A stretch of DNA of 20,586 bases from an uncultured Acetatifactor sp. (GCA_910584435.1 CAJUAP010000068.1:1-20586), one strand, 5' to 3'. Positions 1-8,518 are shown, counted from the first letter of the stretch. A program made the numbers and translations. Notes: a model not told the origin generated them from the letters alone.

Positions 1-2
1 TT

Positions 3-806
3 GTGGTGAAATACGGCGGCAGCGCCATGAGCAATGAGGAACTGCAGAAGAATGTCATAAAGGATGTGACATTATTAAAACTGGTGGGATTCAAACCTAT
101 TATTGTCCACGGCGGCGGCAAGGAAATCAGCCGCTGGGTGGGAAAAGTGGGAAAAGAAGCAAAATTCGTGGGCGGATTGCGTGTCACCGATGAGGAAACC
201 ATGGAAATTGCGGAAATGGTGTTGAACAAAGTGAATAAGAATCTGGTGACAATGGTTCAGGAACTGGGTGTAAAGGCAGTGGGCGTCAGCGGCAAGGACG
301 GCGGACTTCTGCAGGTGGAGAAGAAATATGCCGAGGGACAGGATATTGGCTTTGTGGGGGAAATTACCAATGTGAATCCAAAGGTGCTGTTTGATTTATT
401 GGAGAAAGATTTCCTTCCCATTGTGGCACCCATAGGTCTGGATGAGAAGTTCCAAACCTACAATATCAATGCCGATGATGCTGCCTGTGCCATTGCAAAG
501 GCAGTCAATGCGGAAAAACTGGCATTTCTGACAGACATAGAGGGGCTTTACAGGGATATCAATGATAAGTCCAGCTTTATTTCCAGGCTTTCTGCTTCTC
601 AGGCGGAGGAGCTCGTGGCGGACGGGTTCATTGGAGGCGGTATGCTGCCCAAATTAAACAGTTGTATTTCGGCGGTACAGAACGGTGTACAGCGTGTTCA
701 TATTCTGGACGGCAGGATTCCGCACTGTCTGCTCCTGGAAATTTTTACCAGACAGGGGATTGGAACAGCAATTGTAAACGACATGGAGTGGGAGCTTCCC
801 GGGTGA
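3..806 (+). CDS. argB: Acetylglutamate kinase, 5' end cut by window edge
   Basis: Phosphorylates N-acetylglutamate with ATP, the second step of cyclic or linear arginine/ornithine synthesis in the cytoplasm. The visible 267 residues carry the amino-acid-kinase fold signatures: KYGGSAM right at the left edge, the glycine loop IVHGGGKEI, GLRVTDEETMEIAEMV, NADDAACAIAKA, FLTDIEGLY and the C-terminal GGGMLPKL that contacts nucleotide. The frame is open to the first base and the family normally has about 25 to 30 residues before KYGGSAM, so the true start lies outside the window. The next gene is argD, 83 nt downstream in the same direction, which fits an arginine operon whose earlier genes (argC, argJ) probably lie to the left. 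Nothing in the part seen is damaged. Confidence 0.95.
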   Translation: MVKYGGSAMSNEELQKNVIKDVTLLKLVGFKPIIVHGGGKEISRWVGKVGKEAKFVGGLRVTDEETMEIAEMVLNKVNKNLVTMVQELGVKAVGVSGKDGGLLQVEKKYAEGQDIGFVGEITNVNPKVLFDLLEKDFLPIVAPIGLDEKFQTYNINADDAACAIAKAVNAEKLAFLTDIEGLYRDINDKSSFISRLSASQAEELVADGFIGGGMLPKLNSCISAVQNGVQRVHILDGRIPHCLLLEIFTRQGIGTAIVNDMEWELPG

Positions 807-889
807 GAACGCAGCAACGGTTCTGCGGTAACAGGCTGATGTAAAACAGGAATAATTCGGTTAGAAGGAAATGAAGAAAGGGAAACGGC

Positions 890-2080
890 ATGAATATGCA
901 GGAATATATCGAAGAGGCGGAAAGTGCGCTTCTTCATACGTATAATCGCTATCAAATTGTGTTCGACAGGGGTGAGGGCGTCTATCTGTATGACATAGAA
1001 GGGAAGAAATACCTTGACTTTGTGGCAGGGATAGCAGTGTTTGCATTTGGCTATCACAATGAAGAGTACAATGATGCCCTGAAGGCGCAGATTGACAAGC
1101 TCATTCATACGTCCAATTACTATTACAATGTACCGGCTGTCAATGCGGCCAGGAAGCTTAAGGAAGTATCCGGTATGGACAGGGTGTTTTTCACCAATTC
1201 CGGCGCGGAGGCCATTGAGGGAGCCATTAAGGCTGCCAGAAAATATGCTTATTTGAAAGACGGCAGGACGGATCATGAGATCATTGCTATGAACCATTCT
1301 TTCCACGGCAGAACCATGGGGGCGTTGTCCGTGACAGGAAATCCCAAATACCGGGAAGCTTTTGAACCCATGATCGGCAATATCCGTTTTGCAGATTTGA
1401 ATGATATGGAAAGTGTGCGGAGACAGGTTACGGATAAGACCTGCGCCATAATTATGGAGACGGTGCAGGGAGAGGGCGGCCTGGTGCCGGCCGGGGAGAG
1501 CTTCTTAAGGGAAGTGAAGGAGTTATGTGAAGAGAGGGATATTCTGCTGATTCTGGATGAAATTCAGTGCGGTATGGGCAGAACGGGATATATGTATGCA
1601 TGGCAGCGTTATGATATCAGGCCGGATATTATGACCACTGCGAAAGCGCTTGGCTGCGGCGTTCCCGTGGGGGCATTTCTGATGACGGAGAAGGTGGGAC
1701 GCAATTCCCTTGCGGCCGGAGACCACGGCACTACCTACGGCGGAAATCCTCTGGCATGCGCTGCAATTGAAAAAGTACTTGATTTATTTGAAAAGAACCA
1801 TATAATAGAAAATGTAAGGGAAGTGGGGCCTTATCTGGAACAGCGCCTGGAGGAATTGAAGAACAGGTGTGAATTCATTACGGAGCGCCGTGGGACAGGG
1901 CTGATGCAGGGCCTGGTGTTCGAACATTCGGTAGCGGATATCATATGCCATGCGCTGGAAGATGGATTGGTTTTGATTAATGCGGGAACAAATATTATCC
2001 GTTTTGTGCCTCCCCTTATTGTATCAAAGGAAAATGTAGACGAGATGATTACAATTTTGGAACGTTCCATCAGGAGTTAA
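890..2080 (+). CDS. argD: Acetylornithine aminotransferase
   Basis: PLP-dependent class III transaminase that converts N-acetylglutamate semialdehyde to N-acetylornithine with glutamate as amino donor. At 396 residues it has normal length. Visible landmarks are NSGAEAIEGAIKAARKY (phosphate-binding region), MNHSFHGRTMGALSVTG, LILDEIQCGMGRTG with the aspartate that contacts the pyridine nitrogen, TTAKALGCGVPVGAF with the Schiff-base lysine, and GDHGTTYGGNPLACAA. The ATG at 890 is preceded by AAAGGGA with a 6-nt spacer. Paired with argB upstream. The stop is only 2 nt before the next start, so the following solute-binding protein gene is probably co-transcribed and perhaps translationally coupled. 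Related class III aminotransferases (ornithine, succinylornithine) look similar, but the argB neighbour decides for argD. Confidence 0.95.
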   Translation: MNMQEYIEEAESALLHTYNRYQIVFDRGEGVYLYDIEGKKYLDFVAGIAVFAFGYHNEEYNDALKAQIDKLIHTSNYYYNVPAVNAARKLKEVSGMDRVFFTNSGAEAIEGAIKAARKYAYLKDGRTDHEIIAMNHSFHGRTMGALSVTGNPKYREAFEPMIGNIRFADLNDMESVRRQVTDKTCAIIMETVQGEGGLVPAGESFLREVKELCEERDILLILDEIQCGMGRTGYMYAWQRYDIRPDIMTTAKALGCGVPVGAFLMTEKVGRNSLAAGDHGTTYGGNPLACAAIEKVLDLFEKNHIIENVREVGPYLEQRLEELKNRCEFITERRGTGLMQGLVFEHSVADIICHALEDGLVLINAGTNIIRFVPPLIVSKENVDEMITILERSIRS

Positions 2081-2082
2081 AT

Positions 2083-3474
2083 ATGGGTTTAAAAAAGAGA
2101 TTGACAGCAGCGGCAGCCGTGGTGGTGATGGCTGCTTCTGTTTTCTTCGCAAGTATGCTGGGGGCGGGTGAAACGGAAGATAAGGACATGCCCGTGACAT
2201 GGTATGGACAAAAGGAAACCATTCATTTCTGGTATTACGATGAGGCGCTGACGAATTTTCTCAACAGCGCTGCGGTTGCCTTCGGAGAGAGAGAGGGTGT
2301 GAGGGTGCTTCCGGAACTGGTTTCGGAGAATGAATATCTGGAGGCAATTAACAGGGCATCGCTGGATTCAGGCCAAATGCCGGATGCCTATATTATAAGC
2401 CATAATTCTCTGGAAAAAGCATATCTGGCCGGGCTTGCCGCTCGTATCCAGGATGCTGCAGGAATCTGTAATGAGCAGAATTTCCCGGCAGCGGCATTGT
2501 CTGCGGTTACTTATCAGGAGAAGCTGGTGGGATATCCGCTGTTTTTCGAGACCAGCGCACTTGTCTATAACAGAACGTATCTGGAAGAATGGGCGGCTCA
2601 GAGTGCCATGAAAGATTTGCTGAATGCCGGAGAAACCGAGGATAATCCAGGAGAGCAGTCGGAGGGAATTCCTATTGACGAAGAATTGCTGGAGGTGAAG
2701 ACGGAAGAATATTTCAGAAATGCGCTTCCGGATACCATGGACGATATTCTGCGGATAGCCGACACATTTGATCTTCCCATGGGAGTAGAGGGAATTATGA
2801 AATGGGATGTGTCCGATATTCTATATAATTATTGGTTTGTGGGGAATTATATGATTGTGGGCGGAGATGCGGGAGATGATCCGGAACATATTGATATTAA
2901 TAATCCGGAAACCATTCAGTGTCTTGATGTCTATAATTATCTGAATCAGTTTTTTTATATTGAATCGGATAAGGTGAATTATGATTCGGTGATTCAGGAT
3001 TTCTGTGACGGGAAGATTGTATTCACCATTGCCACCACAGATGTGGTGAAAAAGCTTGCGGATGCGGAAGCAGAAGCTCGTTTTGGTTTTGGTTACGGCA
3101 TTGCGCCCATGCCGGATGTGAGCGAAGAGCTGGAAGGCCGTTCCATGTCGGTTACCAATGTGGTAGCAATCAATGGGTATTCGCAGCATAAGGCATTGGC
3201 TAACCGGTTTGCGGCATATCTGACAGATGAGTGCGCGGATGTTCTTTATAGCAGAACAGGGAGGGTGTCGGCAAATCTTAAGGCGGATGCGGACAATTAT
3301 GATCTGCAGGTTTTTAAGAAGGAATATGCGGACAGTGTGCCGCTGCCGAAGATGATGGAGACAGCGAATTTCTGGCTGCAGCTGGAAGCGCTTTTCTCCA
3401 AGGTCTGGAATGGGGCGGATGCCACGGAATTAGTGGAAGAGCTGGAGGAAACCATAGCAATACAGGTACAGTGA
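2083..3474 (+). CDS. Extracellular solute-binding protein (MalE-like family 1)
   Basis: A 463-residue secreted protein. Residues 1 to about 27 form a signal sequence (basic MGLKKR, then an Ala/Val/Phe-rich core ending FFASMLGAGE). I see no lipobox cysteine, so it is either released or held by an uncleaved N terminus. After the signal come IHFWYYDEALTNF and a periplasmic-binding-protein pattern ending in NRFAAYLTDECADVLYSRTGRVSAN, the C-terminal signature typical of sugar-binding subunits of ABC importers. An acidic insertion lies around residues 185-210. The ribosome site AGGAG is inside the end of argD and the ATG follows the argD stop by 2 nt. No permease or ATPase for import is adjacent, so its ligand and partner transporter are unknown. 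It could instead be a sensor-type binding protein. Confidence 0.8.
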   Translation: MGLKKRLTAAAAVVVMAASVFFASMLGAGETEDKDMPVTWYGQKETIHFWYYDEALTNFLNSAAVAFGEREGVRVLPELVSENEYLEAINRASLDSGQMPDAYIISHNSLEKAYLAGLAARIQDAAGICNEQNFPAAALSAVTYQEKLVGYPLFFETSALVYNRTYLEEWAAQSAMKDLLNAGETEDNPGEQSEGIPIDEELLEVKTEEYFRNALPDTMDDILRIADTFDLPMGVEGIMKWDVSDILYNYWFVGNYMIVGGDAGDDPEHIDINNPETIQCLDVYNYLNQFFYIESDKVNYDSVIQDFCDGKIVFTIATTDVVKKLADAEAEARFGFGYGIAPMPDVSEELEGRSMSVTNVVAINGYSQHKALANRFAAYLTDECADVLYSRTGRVSANLKADADNYDLQVFKKEYADSVPLPKMMETANFWLQLEALFSKVWNGADATELVEELEETIAIQVQ

Positions 3475-3647
3475 TTATGACGGCAGAACAGGCGGAATAG
3501 GGAACTGCCGGAACAGTATGTATGATTTTCCAATGATGGGATACACTAAAGACAAATTCGGATAGGGTTTATCAATTACTGAAACTGCATAAAATATGTG
3601 CAGCGGTTTCGGGACGGATTTGAAGAAGAAAAGGAAGGTGTATTCCC

Positions 3648-4079
3648 ATGATTGGACTTTTTATTGCATTGATTTCAGGAGCGCTGATGAGCATTCAGGG
3701 CGTGTTCAACACACAGGTGACAAAGGCATCCAGCACTTGGGCCGCCAGTGCTTTTGTGCAGTTTACGGCGCTTTTGGTCTGTCTTGGCGCATGGCTTTGT
3801 ACGGACAGGAGCAATTTGATGAGAGTATTTCAGGTGCAGCCGAAATATATGCTGCTGGGCGGCGCAATCGGTGCGTTTATCACGTATACGGTGATTAAGA
3901 GTATGGACGCGCTGGGACCGGCCAGGGCCGTGATGCTGATTGTGGTGGCCCAGCTTGCAGTGGCATATGTGATTGAACTGCTGGGATGGTTTGGTGTGGA
4001 GAAACAGCCCTGGGAATGGAGAAAGGCATTGGGAATGGCCATTGCAGTGGCCGGGATTGTTATTTTTAAGTGGAAATAA
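3648..4079 (+). CDS. DMT-family small transporter, YdcZ (DUF606) type
   Basis: A 143-residue, almost wholly hydrophobic membrane protein with about five helices. It starts MIGLFIALISGALMSIQG and contains NTQVTKASSTWAASAFVQF, the sequence style of the YdcZ/DUF606 branch of drug/metabolite transporters, whose members are usually 140 to 150 residues. GLGP-like ALGPARAVMLIVVAQLAVAY and the terminal IAVAGIVIFKWK also fit. The start is supported by AAGGAAGG about 10 nt upstream. Such proteins often occur as a pair of halves; no second half is next to it here. The 173 nt between the solute-binding gene and this start hold a 6-bp inverted repeat (CGGCAG/CTGCCG, about 3482-3511) without a U-tract and a weak -10-like TAAAAT at 3590. 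Substrate unknown. Confidence 0.8.
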   Translation: MIGLFIALISGALMSIQGVFNTQVTKASSTWAASAFVQFTALLVCLGAWLCTDRSNLMRVFQVQPKYMLLGGAIGAFITYTVIKSMDALGPARAVMLIVVAQLAVAYVIELLGWFGVEKQPWEWRKALGMAIAVAGIVIFKWK

Positions 4080-4100
4080 CAGGTCAAAATGTTTTTGAGA

Positions 4101-4116
4101 AATTTTCATGAAAATT
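4101..4116. promoter_or_regulatory. 16-nt perfect palindrome beside the comEA-like promoter
   Basis: AATTTTCATGAAAATT is a perfect dyad whose right end lies one base before the -35 hexamer at 4118. The position suits an activator or repressor operator. It lacks a U-tract and is AT-only in the stem apart from one C-G pair, so it is a poor terminator for the upstream gene. Which protein would bind is unknown. Confidence 0.4.
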
Positions 4117-4117
4117 C

Positions 4118-4146
4118 TTGTAAAAAATTTGTAATTCCTTTACAAT
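4118..4146 (+). promoter_or_regulatory. Vegetative-type promoter for the comEA-like gene cluster
   Basis: TTGTAA (4118-4123), a 17-nt spacer and TACAAT (4141-4146) match the housekeeping sigma consensus well. Transcription would start near 4153, leaving a leader of about 65 nt before the ATG at 4217. It is the best promoter seen between the YdcZ-type gene and the two-component genes, so it may drive the whole 4217-8463 group. Confidence 0.65.
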
Positions 4147-4216
4147 AAAATCAATCAGCATAGAGAGGCAATCCCTTTATTTCTGTAACATTATGCTATA
4201 TGGAAAGAGAGGGACT

Positions 4217-5083
4217 ATGATGAATATATTAGGTAATGCAAATAAAAGGAAAAGTGGCCTGGCTGTTGTGTGCAGCTTGTTTTTGGCTGTGCAGCCGTGC
4301 GGGTGCGGCAGGGAAGAAAATATCTTACTGATTGGTACTGCTGGCGGACGGGATATCGAAATGTCGGCAGATGCAGGTGAGGAAGTGCCATTGCTGCGAA
4401 AAGGGTCATCAGATTTTGCACCGGACCAGCAGCAGATGGAGCAGCAGCTCAGTGCCGGACAGCAAGTGGAGCAGCTGTCTGCCAGGCCGCAGATGGAGTC
4501 TGAGCAGGAGACGGAAGCGGAGGATGAGATGCCGATACGCATTTATGTATGTGGTGCGGTGGTGAATCCGGGTGTGGTTTCGGTTCCGGAGGGAAGCCGT
4601 GTGGAAGATGCGTTGCTGGAAGCAGGAGGTTTTACATCGGAAGCTCTGCGGCAGGCATTGAATCTGGCAGATTGGGTTTATGACGGACAGATGCTGTATT
4701 TTCCGGCAGAGGGAGAAGATCTGGACAGCCTGAGAGCTGGCGGCTGGCCGGAATATGGGCTGGGAGGCAGACAGGGTGCGGGGCTGAATGCGGGTGCCGG
4801 CTGGAATATGGGCGGACGCCAGGATGCTGATGGGGGCTTCAATACAGACGGAAACCGGAGTGAGGAAAGCAGTTCGTCCCAGACGTCAGGATTGGTGAAT
4901 ATCAATACGGCGGATACAGCGTTGCTTATCACTCTGCCGGGAATCGGTGAGAGCAGGGCGCGGGATATTATCGCTTACCGGGAGGAAAACGGCGGCTTCG
5001 CCAAATGTGAGGATATCATGAGAGTATCCGGGATTAAGACAAGTGTTTATGAGAAAATATGTGATAGAATAACGGTGAAGTGA
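4217..5083 (+). CDS. comEA: ComEA-like SLBB plus helix-hairpin-helix DNA-binding protein
   Basis: A 288-residue exported protein resembling ComEA, the surface DNA receptor of transformation. The N terminus (NANKRKSGLAVVCSLFLAV) is a signal or anchor. Cysteines follow in QPCGCG, but they do not form a canonical lipobox. Residues 75-105 are a Gln/Glu-rich linker. Residues 105-160 form an SLBB domain (IRIYVCGAVVNPGVVSVPEG, ending DGQMLYFP). A Gly-rich linker comes next, and residues 225-288 hold the tandem helix-hairpin-helix (VNINTADTALLITLPGIGES, then IMRVSGIKTSVYEKI). The start is the ATG at 4217 (or 4220), preceded by GAGAGGGA; an in-frame ATG at 4193 lacks a ribosome site. A response-regulator gene follows after 11 nt, an unusual neighbour for comEA. 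The DNA-binding role is inferred from the family. Confidence 0.85.
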   Translation: MMNILGNANKRKSGLAVVCSLFLAVQPCGCGREENILLIGTAGGRDIEMSADAGEEVPLLRKGSSDFAPDQQQMEQQLSAGQQVEQLSARPQMESEQETEAEDEMPIRIYVCGAVVNPGVVSVPEGSRVEDALLEAGGFTSEALRQALNLADWVYDGQMLYFPAEGEDLDSLRAGGWPEYGLGGRQGAGLNAGAGWNMGGRQDADGGFNTDGNRSEESSSSQTSGLVNINTADTALLITLPGIGESRARDIIAYREENGGFAKCEDIMRVSGIKTSVYEKICDRITVK

Positions 5084-5094
5084 GGGAGTATATT

Positions 5095-5799
5095 ATGGCT
5101 TGGAAGAGAGCTTTGGTAGTAGATGATGAGAAGCTGATTGTGAAGGGAATCCGATTCAGTCTGGAACAGGATGAGATGGAGGTGGATTGTGCATATGACG
5201 GAGAGGAAGCTTTGGAATATGCCCGTAACAATCAGTATGATATTATTCTGCTGGATGTGATGCTGCCAAAGCTTACCGGCTTTGAAGTCTGCCAGCAGAT
5301 AAGAGAATTCTCATCGGTTCCTATCATCATGCTCACTGCGAAGGGGGATGATATGGACAAGATTCTTGGATTGGAATATGGCGCGGATGACTATATCACC
5401 AAGCCCTTTAACATTCTGGAGGTGAAGGCAAGGATAAAGGCGATTATGCGCCGTATGGAGCCGAAGCGCATCATGGGTGAATCACCTGCGGTTAAGACTG
5501 TGGAATGCGGTGAGATGCGTCTGGACTGCGAGGGGCGGAGAGCGTTTATCTCCGGCAGGGAAATAGGGCTGACTGCCAAGGAATTTGAAGTGCTTGAACT
5601 GCTGATGCTGAATCCTGACAAGGTATACAGCCGGGAAAGTCTGCTGCAGCTGGTGTGGGGGACGGACTATCCGGGGGATGTACGAACGGTGGATGTACAT
5701 ATCAGACGTCTGCGTGAGAAAATAGAGCAGAATCCCAGTGAGCCAAGGTTTGTGATAACAAAGTGGGGCGTGGGCTATTATTTTCAGAATAATGCATAA
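5095..5799 (+). CDS. OmpR/PhoB-family response regulator
   Basis: A 234-residue transcription factor. The receiver domain covers about residues 1-120: acidic pair VVDDEK, phospho-acceptor Asp54 in IILLDVMLPKLTG, MLTAKGDD with the conserved Thr, and DDYITKPFN with the conserved Lys. A winged-helix DNA-binding domain fills about 135-232 (LTAKEFEVLELLMLNPDKVY, VWGTDY, VRTVDVHIRRLREKIE, ending TKWGVGYYF). I chose the ATG at 5095 because GAGGGAG sits 6 nt before it; a GTG at 5080 overlaps the previous stop and has no ribosome site. The cognate kinase is the next gene, 74 nt downstream. Overall style resembles PhoB/WalR-type regulators, but the target genes cannot be read from the sequence. Confidence 0.92.
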   Translation: MAWKRALVVDDEKLIVKGIRFSLEQDEMEVDCAYDGEEALEYARNNQYDIILLDVMLPKLTGFEVCQQIREFSSVPIIMLTAKGDDMDKILGLEYGADDYITKPFNILEVKARIKAIMRRMEPKRIMGESPAVKTVECGEMRLDCEGRRAFISGREIGLTAKEFEVLELLMLNPDKVYSRESLLQLVWGTDYPGDVRTVDVHIRRLREKIEQNPSEPRFVITKWGVGYYFQNNA

Positions 5800-5873
5800 G
5801 ACAGTGTATTGATTGGAGACTGTGGTGTAACAGGAAATCATAATGTATCACAGAGAATAATTGTAGGGATAGA

Positions 5874-7352
5874 ATGATAGGTAAAATATTTCATGAGCTG
5901 AAAAAGCTCCTTTCTTTGCGCAGCCTGCAGGCGCGTATCTTTATCATTGTGCTGGCGGTGGGAATTGTGCCCAGTGTGGTTATGCGGTATGGAATTCTGG
6001 TCAGCTATGAAGAGCGCTCGGTGCAGAACCGAATTTCCACCGTCCAGAATCAATTGATGATCATAGGTAATCACCTGCTCAACAATAATTATTTTAATAC
6101 GAAACCGGAAGGGTATATAGGCAGTATGTCGCGGGAAGCAATTAACGCCGAGCTGGAAACCATTTCCAATCTGTATGAAGGCCGTGTGATGATTATTAAT
6201 TCCAGTTTGAAGGTGGTCAGGGATACTTACGGCATCAGTGAGGGTAAAACCATTATATCCGAAGAGGTGATCCAGTGTTTTCACGGGCAGAATATATCCA
6301 ATTATGACAAGGAACATGGGTATATAGAAATGACCACTCCGATTATTGATACAAGTACTAATTCCAGTGTGATAGTGGGAGTTATGCTGACCAGCATATC
6401 AAATGATGCCATCGAGGCCACTCTGATGGCTCTGGACCGAAAAGCCAGTCTGCTGGGAAATCTGATGCTGGTGGCCACCATTGCAATGGCTCTGATTCTG
6501 TCCTTTGTATTGGTACGTCCCTTTAACAGAGTGACGGATGCCATAAATGAGGTAAAGGCAGGTTACAGTAATGAACGGATTTCCGTACCTGATTATGCGG
6601 AGACAGTGCATATTGTGAATGCCTTCAATCAACTGCTGGAGCGGATGAGGGCGTTGGATACATCCAGACAGGAATTTGTGGAGAATGTGTCGCATGAATT
6701 GAAGACGCCTATGGCTGCAATCAAAGTCCTGGCAGATTCCCTGCTGTCACAGCAGGACGCGCCCACAGAACTGTATCAGGAATTCCTTGTGGACATTGCC
6801 TCGGAAATAGACCGTGAAAACAGGATTATTACGGATTTACTGGCATTGGTGAAGATGGAGAAGAAAGCGCAGGAATTAAATATCGTGTCATTGAATGTGA
6901 ATGACCTGGTGGAGCTGATTCTGAAGCGTCTCCGTCCCCTGGCCCGGAAAAAGGATGTGGAACTGGTATTTGAGAGTATGCGTCAGGTGTCAGCGGAAGT
7001 GGACGAGGTGAAGATGTCATTGATTATGACGAATCTGGTGGAGAATGCTATCAAATATAACAAGGATCATGGCTGGGTCAGGGTGGAGCTGGATGCGGAT
7101 TATCAATATTTTGTGTTCAAGGTCAGCGATTCCGGGCTGGGAATTCCGGCGGAATCTCTGGCACATATCTATGAGAGGTTCTACCGGGTGGATAAATCAC
7201 ATTCCAGAGAAATCGGAGGAACAGGACTGGGGCTTGCGATTACCAAAAGCGCAGTGCTGATGCACAGAGGTTCAATTAGCGTGACAAGCGTGGAGGGAGA
7301 AGGATCGTGTTTTACTGTGAAAATCCCTTTGTCCTGCGTCATGGCCGGGTAG
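5874..7352 (+). CDS. HAMP-containing sensor histidine kinase
   Basis: A 492-residue membrane kinase, partner of the regulator just upstream. The first membrane helix is near residues 20-42 (ARIFIIVLAVGIVPSVVM). An extracytoplasmic sensor of about 150 residues follows, then a second helix near 193-214 (LMLVATIAMALILSFVLV) and a HAMP linker beginning RPFNRVTDAINEVKAG. The phospho-acceptor is His274 in FVENVSHELKTPMAAIK. The ATPase part shows the N box NLVENAIKYNKDHG, the G1 box VSDSGLGIP, the F box YERFYRVDKSHSR and the G2 box GGTGLGLAI, so all catalytic elements are present. The ribosome site is modest (TAGGGAT). Its signal is unknown. A GerMN lipoprotein gene follows 139 nt later and may work with it outside the membrane, which is my inference from position. 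Confidence 0.93.
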   Translation: MIGKIFHELKKLLSLRSLQARIFIIVLAVGIVPSVVMRYGILVSYEERSVQNRISTVQNQLMIIGNHLLNNNYFNTKPEGYIGSMSREAINAELETISNLYEGRVMIINSSLKVVRDTYGISEGKTIISEEVIQCFHGQNISNYDKEHGYIEMTTPIIDTSTNSSVIVGVMLTSISNDAIEATLMALDRKASLLGNLMLVATIAMALILSFVLVRPFNRVTDAINEVKAGYSNERISVPDYAETVHIVNAFNQLLERMRALDTSRQEFVENVSHELKTPMAAIKVLADSLLSQQDAPTELYQEFLVDIASEIDRENRIITDLLALVKMEKKAQELNIVSLNVNDLVELILKRLRPLARKKDVELVFESMRQVSAEVDEVKMSLIMTNLVENAIKYNKDHGWVRVELDADYQYFVFKVSDSGLGIPAESLAHIYERFYRVDKSHSREIGGTGLGLAITKSAVLMHRGSISVTSVEGEGSCFTVKIPLSCVMAG

Positions 7353-7442
7353 GGTGTCAACAGCATAATCAGGCGATTCATTGAATACAAAAACATACAC
7401 GTTGAAACAGCAGGGAATGTTTGTGAAAACTTCCAATATCTC

Positions 7443-7466
7443 AATATGGGTATATTTGTCCATATT
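7443..7466. repeat. 7-bp inverted repeat before the GerMN lipoprotein gene
   Basis: AATATGG (7443-7449) and CCATATT (7460-7466) flank a 10-nt loop, ending 25 nt before the ATG at 7492. With no U-tract it is not a terminator. It could be an operator or a leader hairpin. The rest of the 139-nt gap after the kinase shows no convincing promoter. Confidence 0.3.
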
Positions 7467-7491
7467 CTGAGCAGCAGAAAGGAAGGATGAT

Positions 7492-8463
7492 ATGAGGAAA
7501 AAGAAATCCGCAGGGATGAAAGCAGAGCGAAGTATCCGCCGGATAGCATTTTCCAAAATGACGTACTATGGAATACTGATATTTGTATGCATGCTGCTGA
7601 CGGCCTGTGGGCAGGAAGAGATAAGCGGAGAAAACATTTATCAGGTGTATTATGTAAGTAATTCCGAGAGCAAGGTGGAGATGCATCCATACGAGATGAT
7701 AGCCGAGTCATCAAGCGACCAATTGGAGGAACTGGTTAAGTGTCTGTCCACGAATCCGGAGAAACTGGAATATAAGGCACCCCTTGCCATGGGGTTTCAG
7801 ATACTGCATATGAATCTGGAAGAGGGGAAACTGCAGTTAGATATGGATGCTGCCTATAAGAATCTGCCCGTGACTACGGAAGTGCTGGTGCGTGCCGCAA
7901 TTGTCCGTACCCTGACGCAGTTATCTGAAGTCAATCTTGTGATGATGACGGTGGAGGGAAATCAGCTGTATGATAATAATGGCAGTACAATTGGATGGAT
8001 GAATGCGGAACAGTTTATTGATAATGACGGAAATGAAATCAATACGTATGAACTTGCCAGAGTAAAACTCTATTTTGCAGGAGAGGACGGCACAAATTTA
8101 ATCGCCGCAACCAGGGAGAAGCGTTATTCTACAAGTATGCTTCGGGAACGTTTTGTGGTGGAAGAGTTAATTGCAGGACCCAGCGGACAGATCGAAGGCT
8201 TGTATCCTTCCATTAATCCCAATACAAAGGTACTCAGCGTTACCACCAGAGACGGTGTATGTTATGTGAATCTGGATGATAATTTCCTGACAGTGGTAAA
8301 TAATGTGTCTACAGATGTGTCAATTTATTCTATTGTAAATTCTTTGTCAGAGTTGAGCAGCATTAATAAAGTGCAGATTCTGGTCAATGGAGAAGTGCCG
8401 TCAACATTTTCTGCTTCTACTTTTGAACGAAATCTGGATATCGTGACAACCCTGCCAAAGTAA
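7492..8463 (+). CDS. GerMN-domain lipoprotein
   Basis: A 323-residue exported lipoprotein. A basic N terminus and hydrophobic stretch (YYGILIFVCMLLTACGQEE) give a lipobox LTAC with lipidated Cys39. The mature part has two copies of the GerMN fold, first around residues 45-150 (INVYYVS-like NIYQVYYVSNSESKVEMHPY) and second around 180-315 (VKLYFAGEDGTNLIAATREK, then FVVEELIAGPSGQIEGLYPS, VSVNL-like VCYVNLDDNF, VQILVNGEV). GerMN domains occur in spore germination protein GerM and in lipoproteins encoded beside envelope-stress kinases. AAAGGAAGG precedes the ATG at 7492. Position after the response regulator and kinase suggests a surface accessory or sensor partner. A direct sporulation role cannot be claimed from sequence. 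Confidence 0.88.
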   Translation: MRKKKSAGMKAERSIRRIAFSKMTYYGILIFVCMLLTACGQEEISGENIYQVYYVSNSESKVEMHPYEMIAESSSDQLEELVKCLSTNPEKLEYKAPLAMGFQILHMNLEEGKLQLDMDAAYKNLPVTTEVLVRAAIVRTLTQLSEVNLVMMTVEGNQLYDNNGSTIGWMNAEQFIDNDGNEINTYELARVKLYFAGEDGTNLIAATREKRYSTSMLRERFVVEELIAGPSGQIEGLYPSINPNTKVLSVTTRDGVCYVNLDDNFLTVVNNVSTDVSIYSIVNSLSELSSINKVQILVNGEVPSTFSASTFERNLDIVTTLPK

Positions 8464-8503
8464 AGCATTCTTCCTGAAACGAAGTTCCATGGGATTGGTT
8501 TGC

Positions 8504-8518
8504 GCCGACTGCATCGGC
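8504..8518. repeat. Small hairpin in the gap before the second regulator
   Basis: GCCGA (8504-8508), loop CTGCA and TCGGC (8514-8518) form a perfect 5-bp stem in the 81-nt gap between the GerMN gene and the regulator ATG at 8545. There is no U-tract, so termination is unlikely. No promoter is convincing in this gap, so read-through from the upstream genes is possible. Confidence 0.25.

Noticed and set aside
698..1306. Minus-strand open frame of 202 codons over argB and argD
   Set aside because: It lies opposite two well-recognised genes, has no ribosome site and no recognisable domain; it is a shadow of coding sequence.
3482..3511. Terminator after the solute-binding protein gene
   Set aside because: The CGGCAG/CTGCCG stem has an 18-nt loop and no U-tract.
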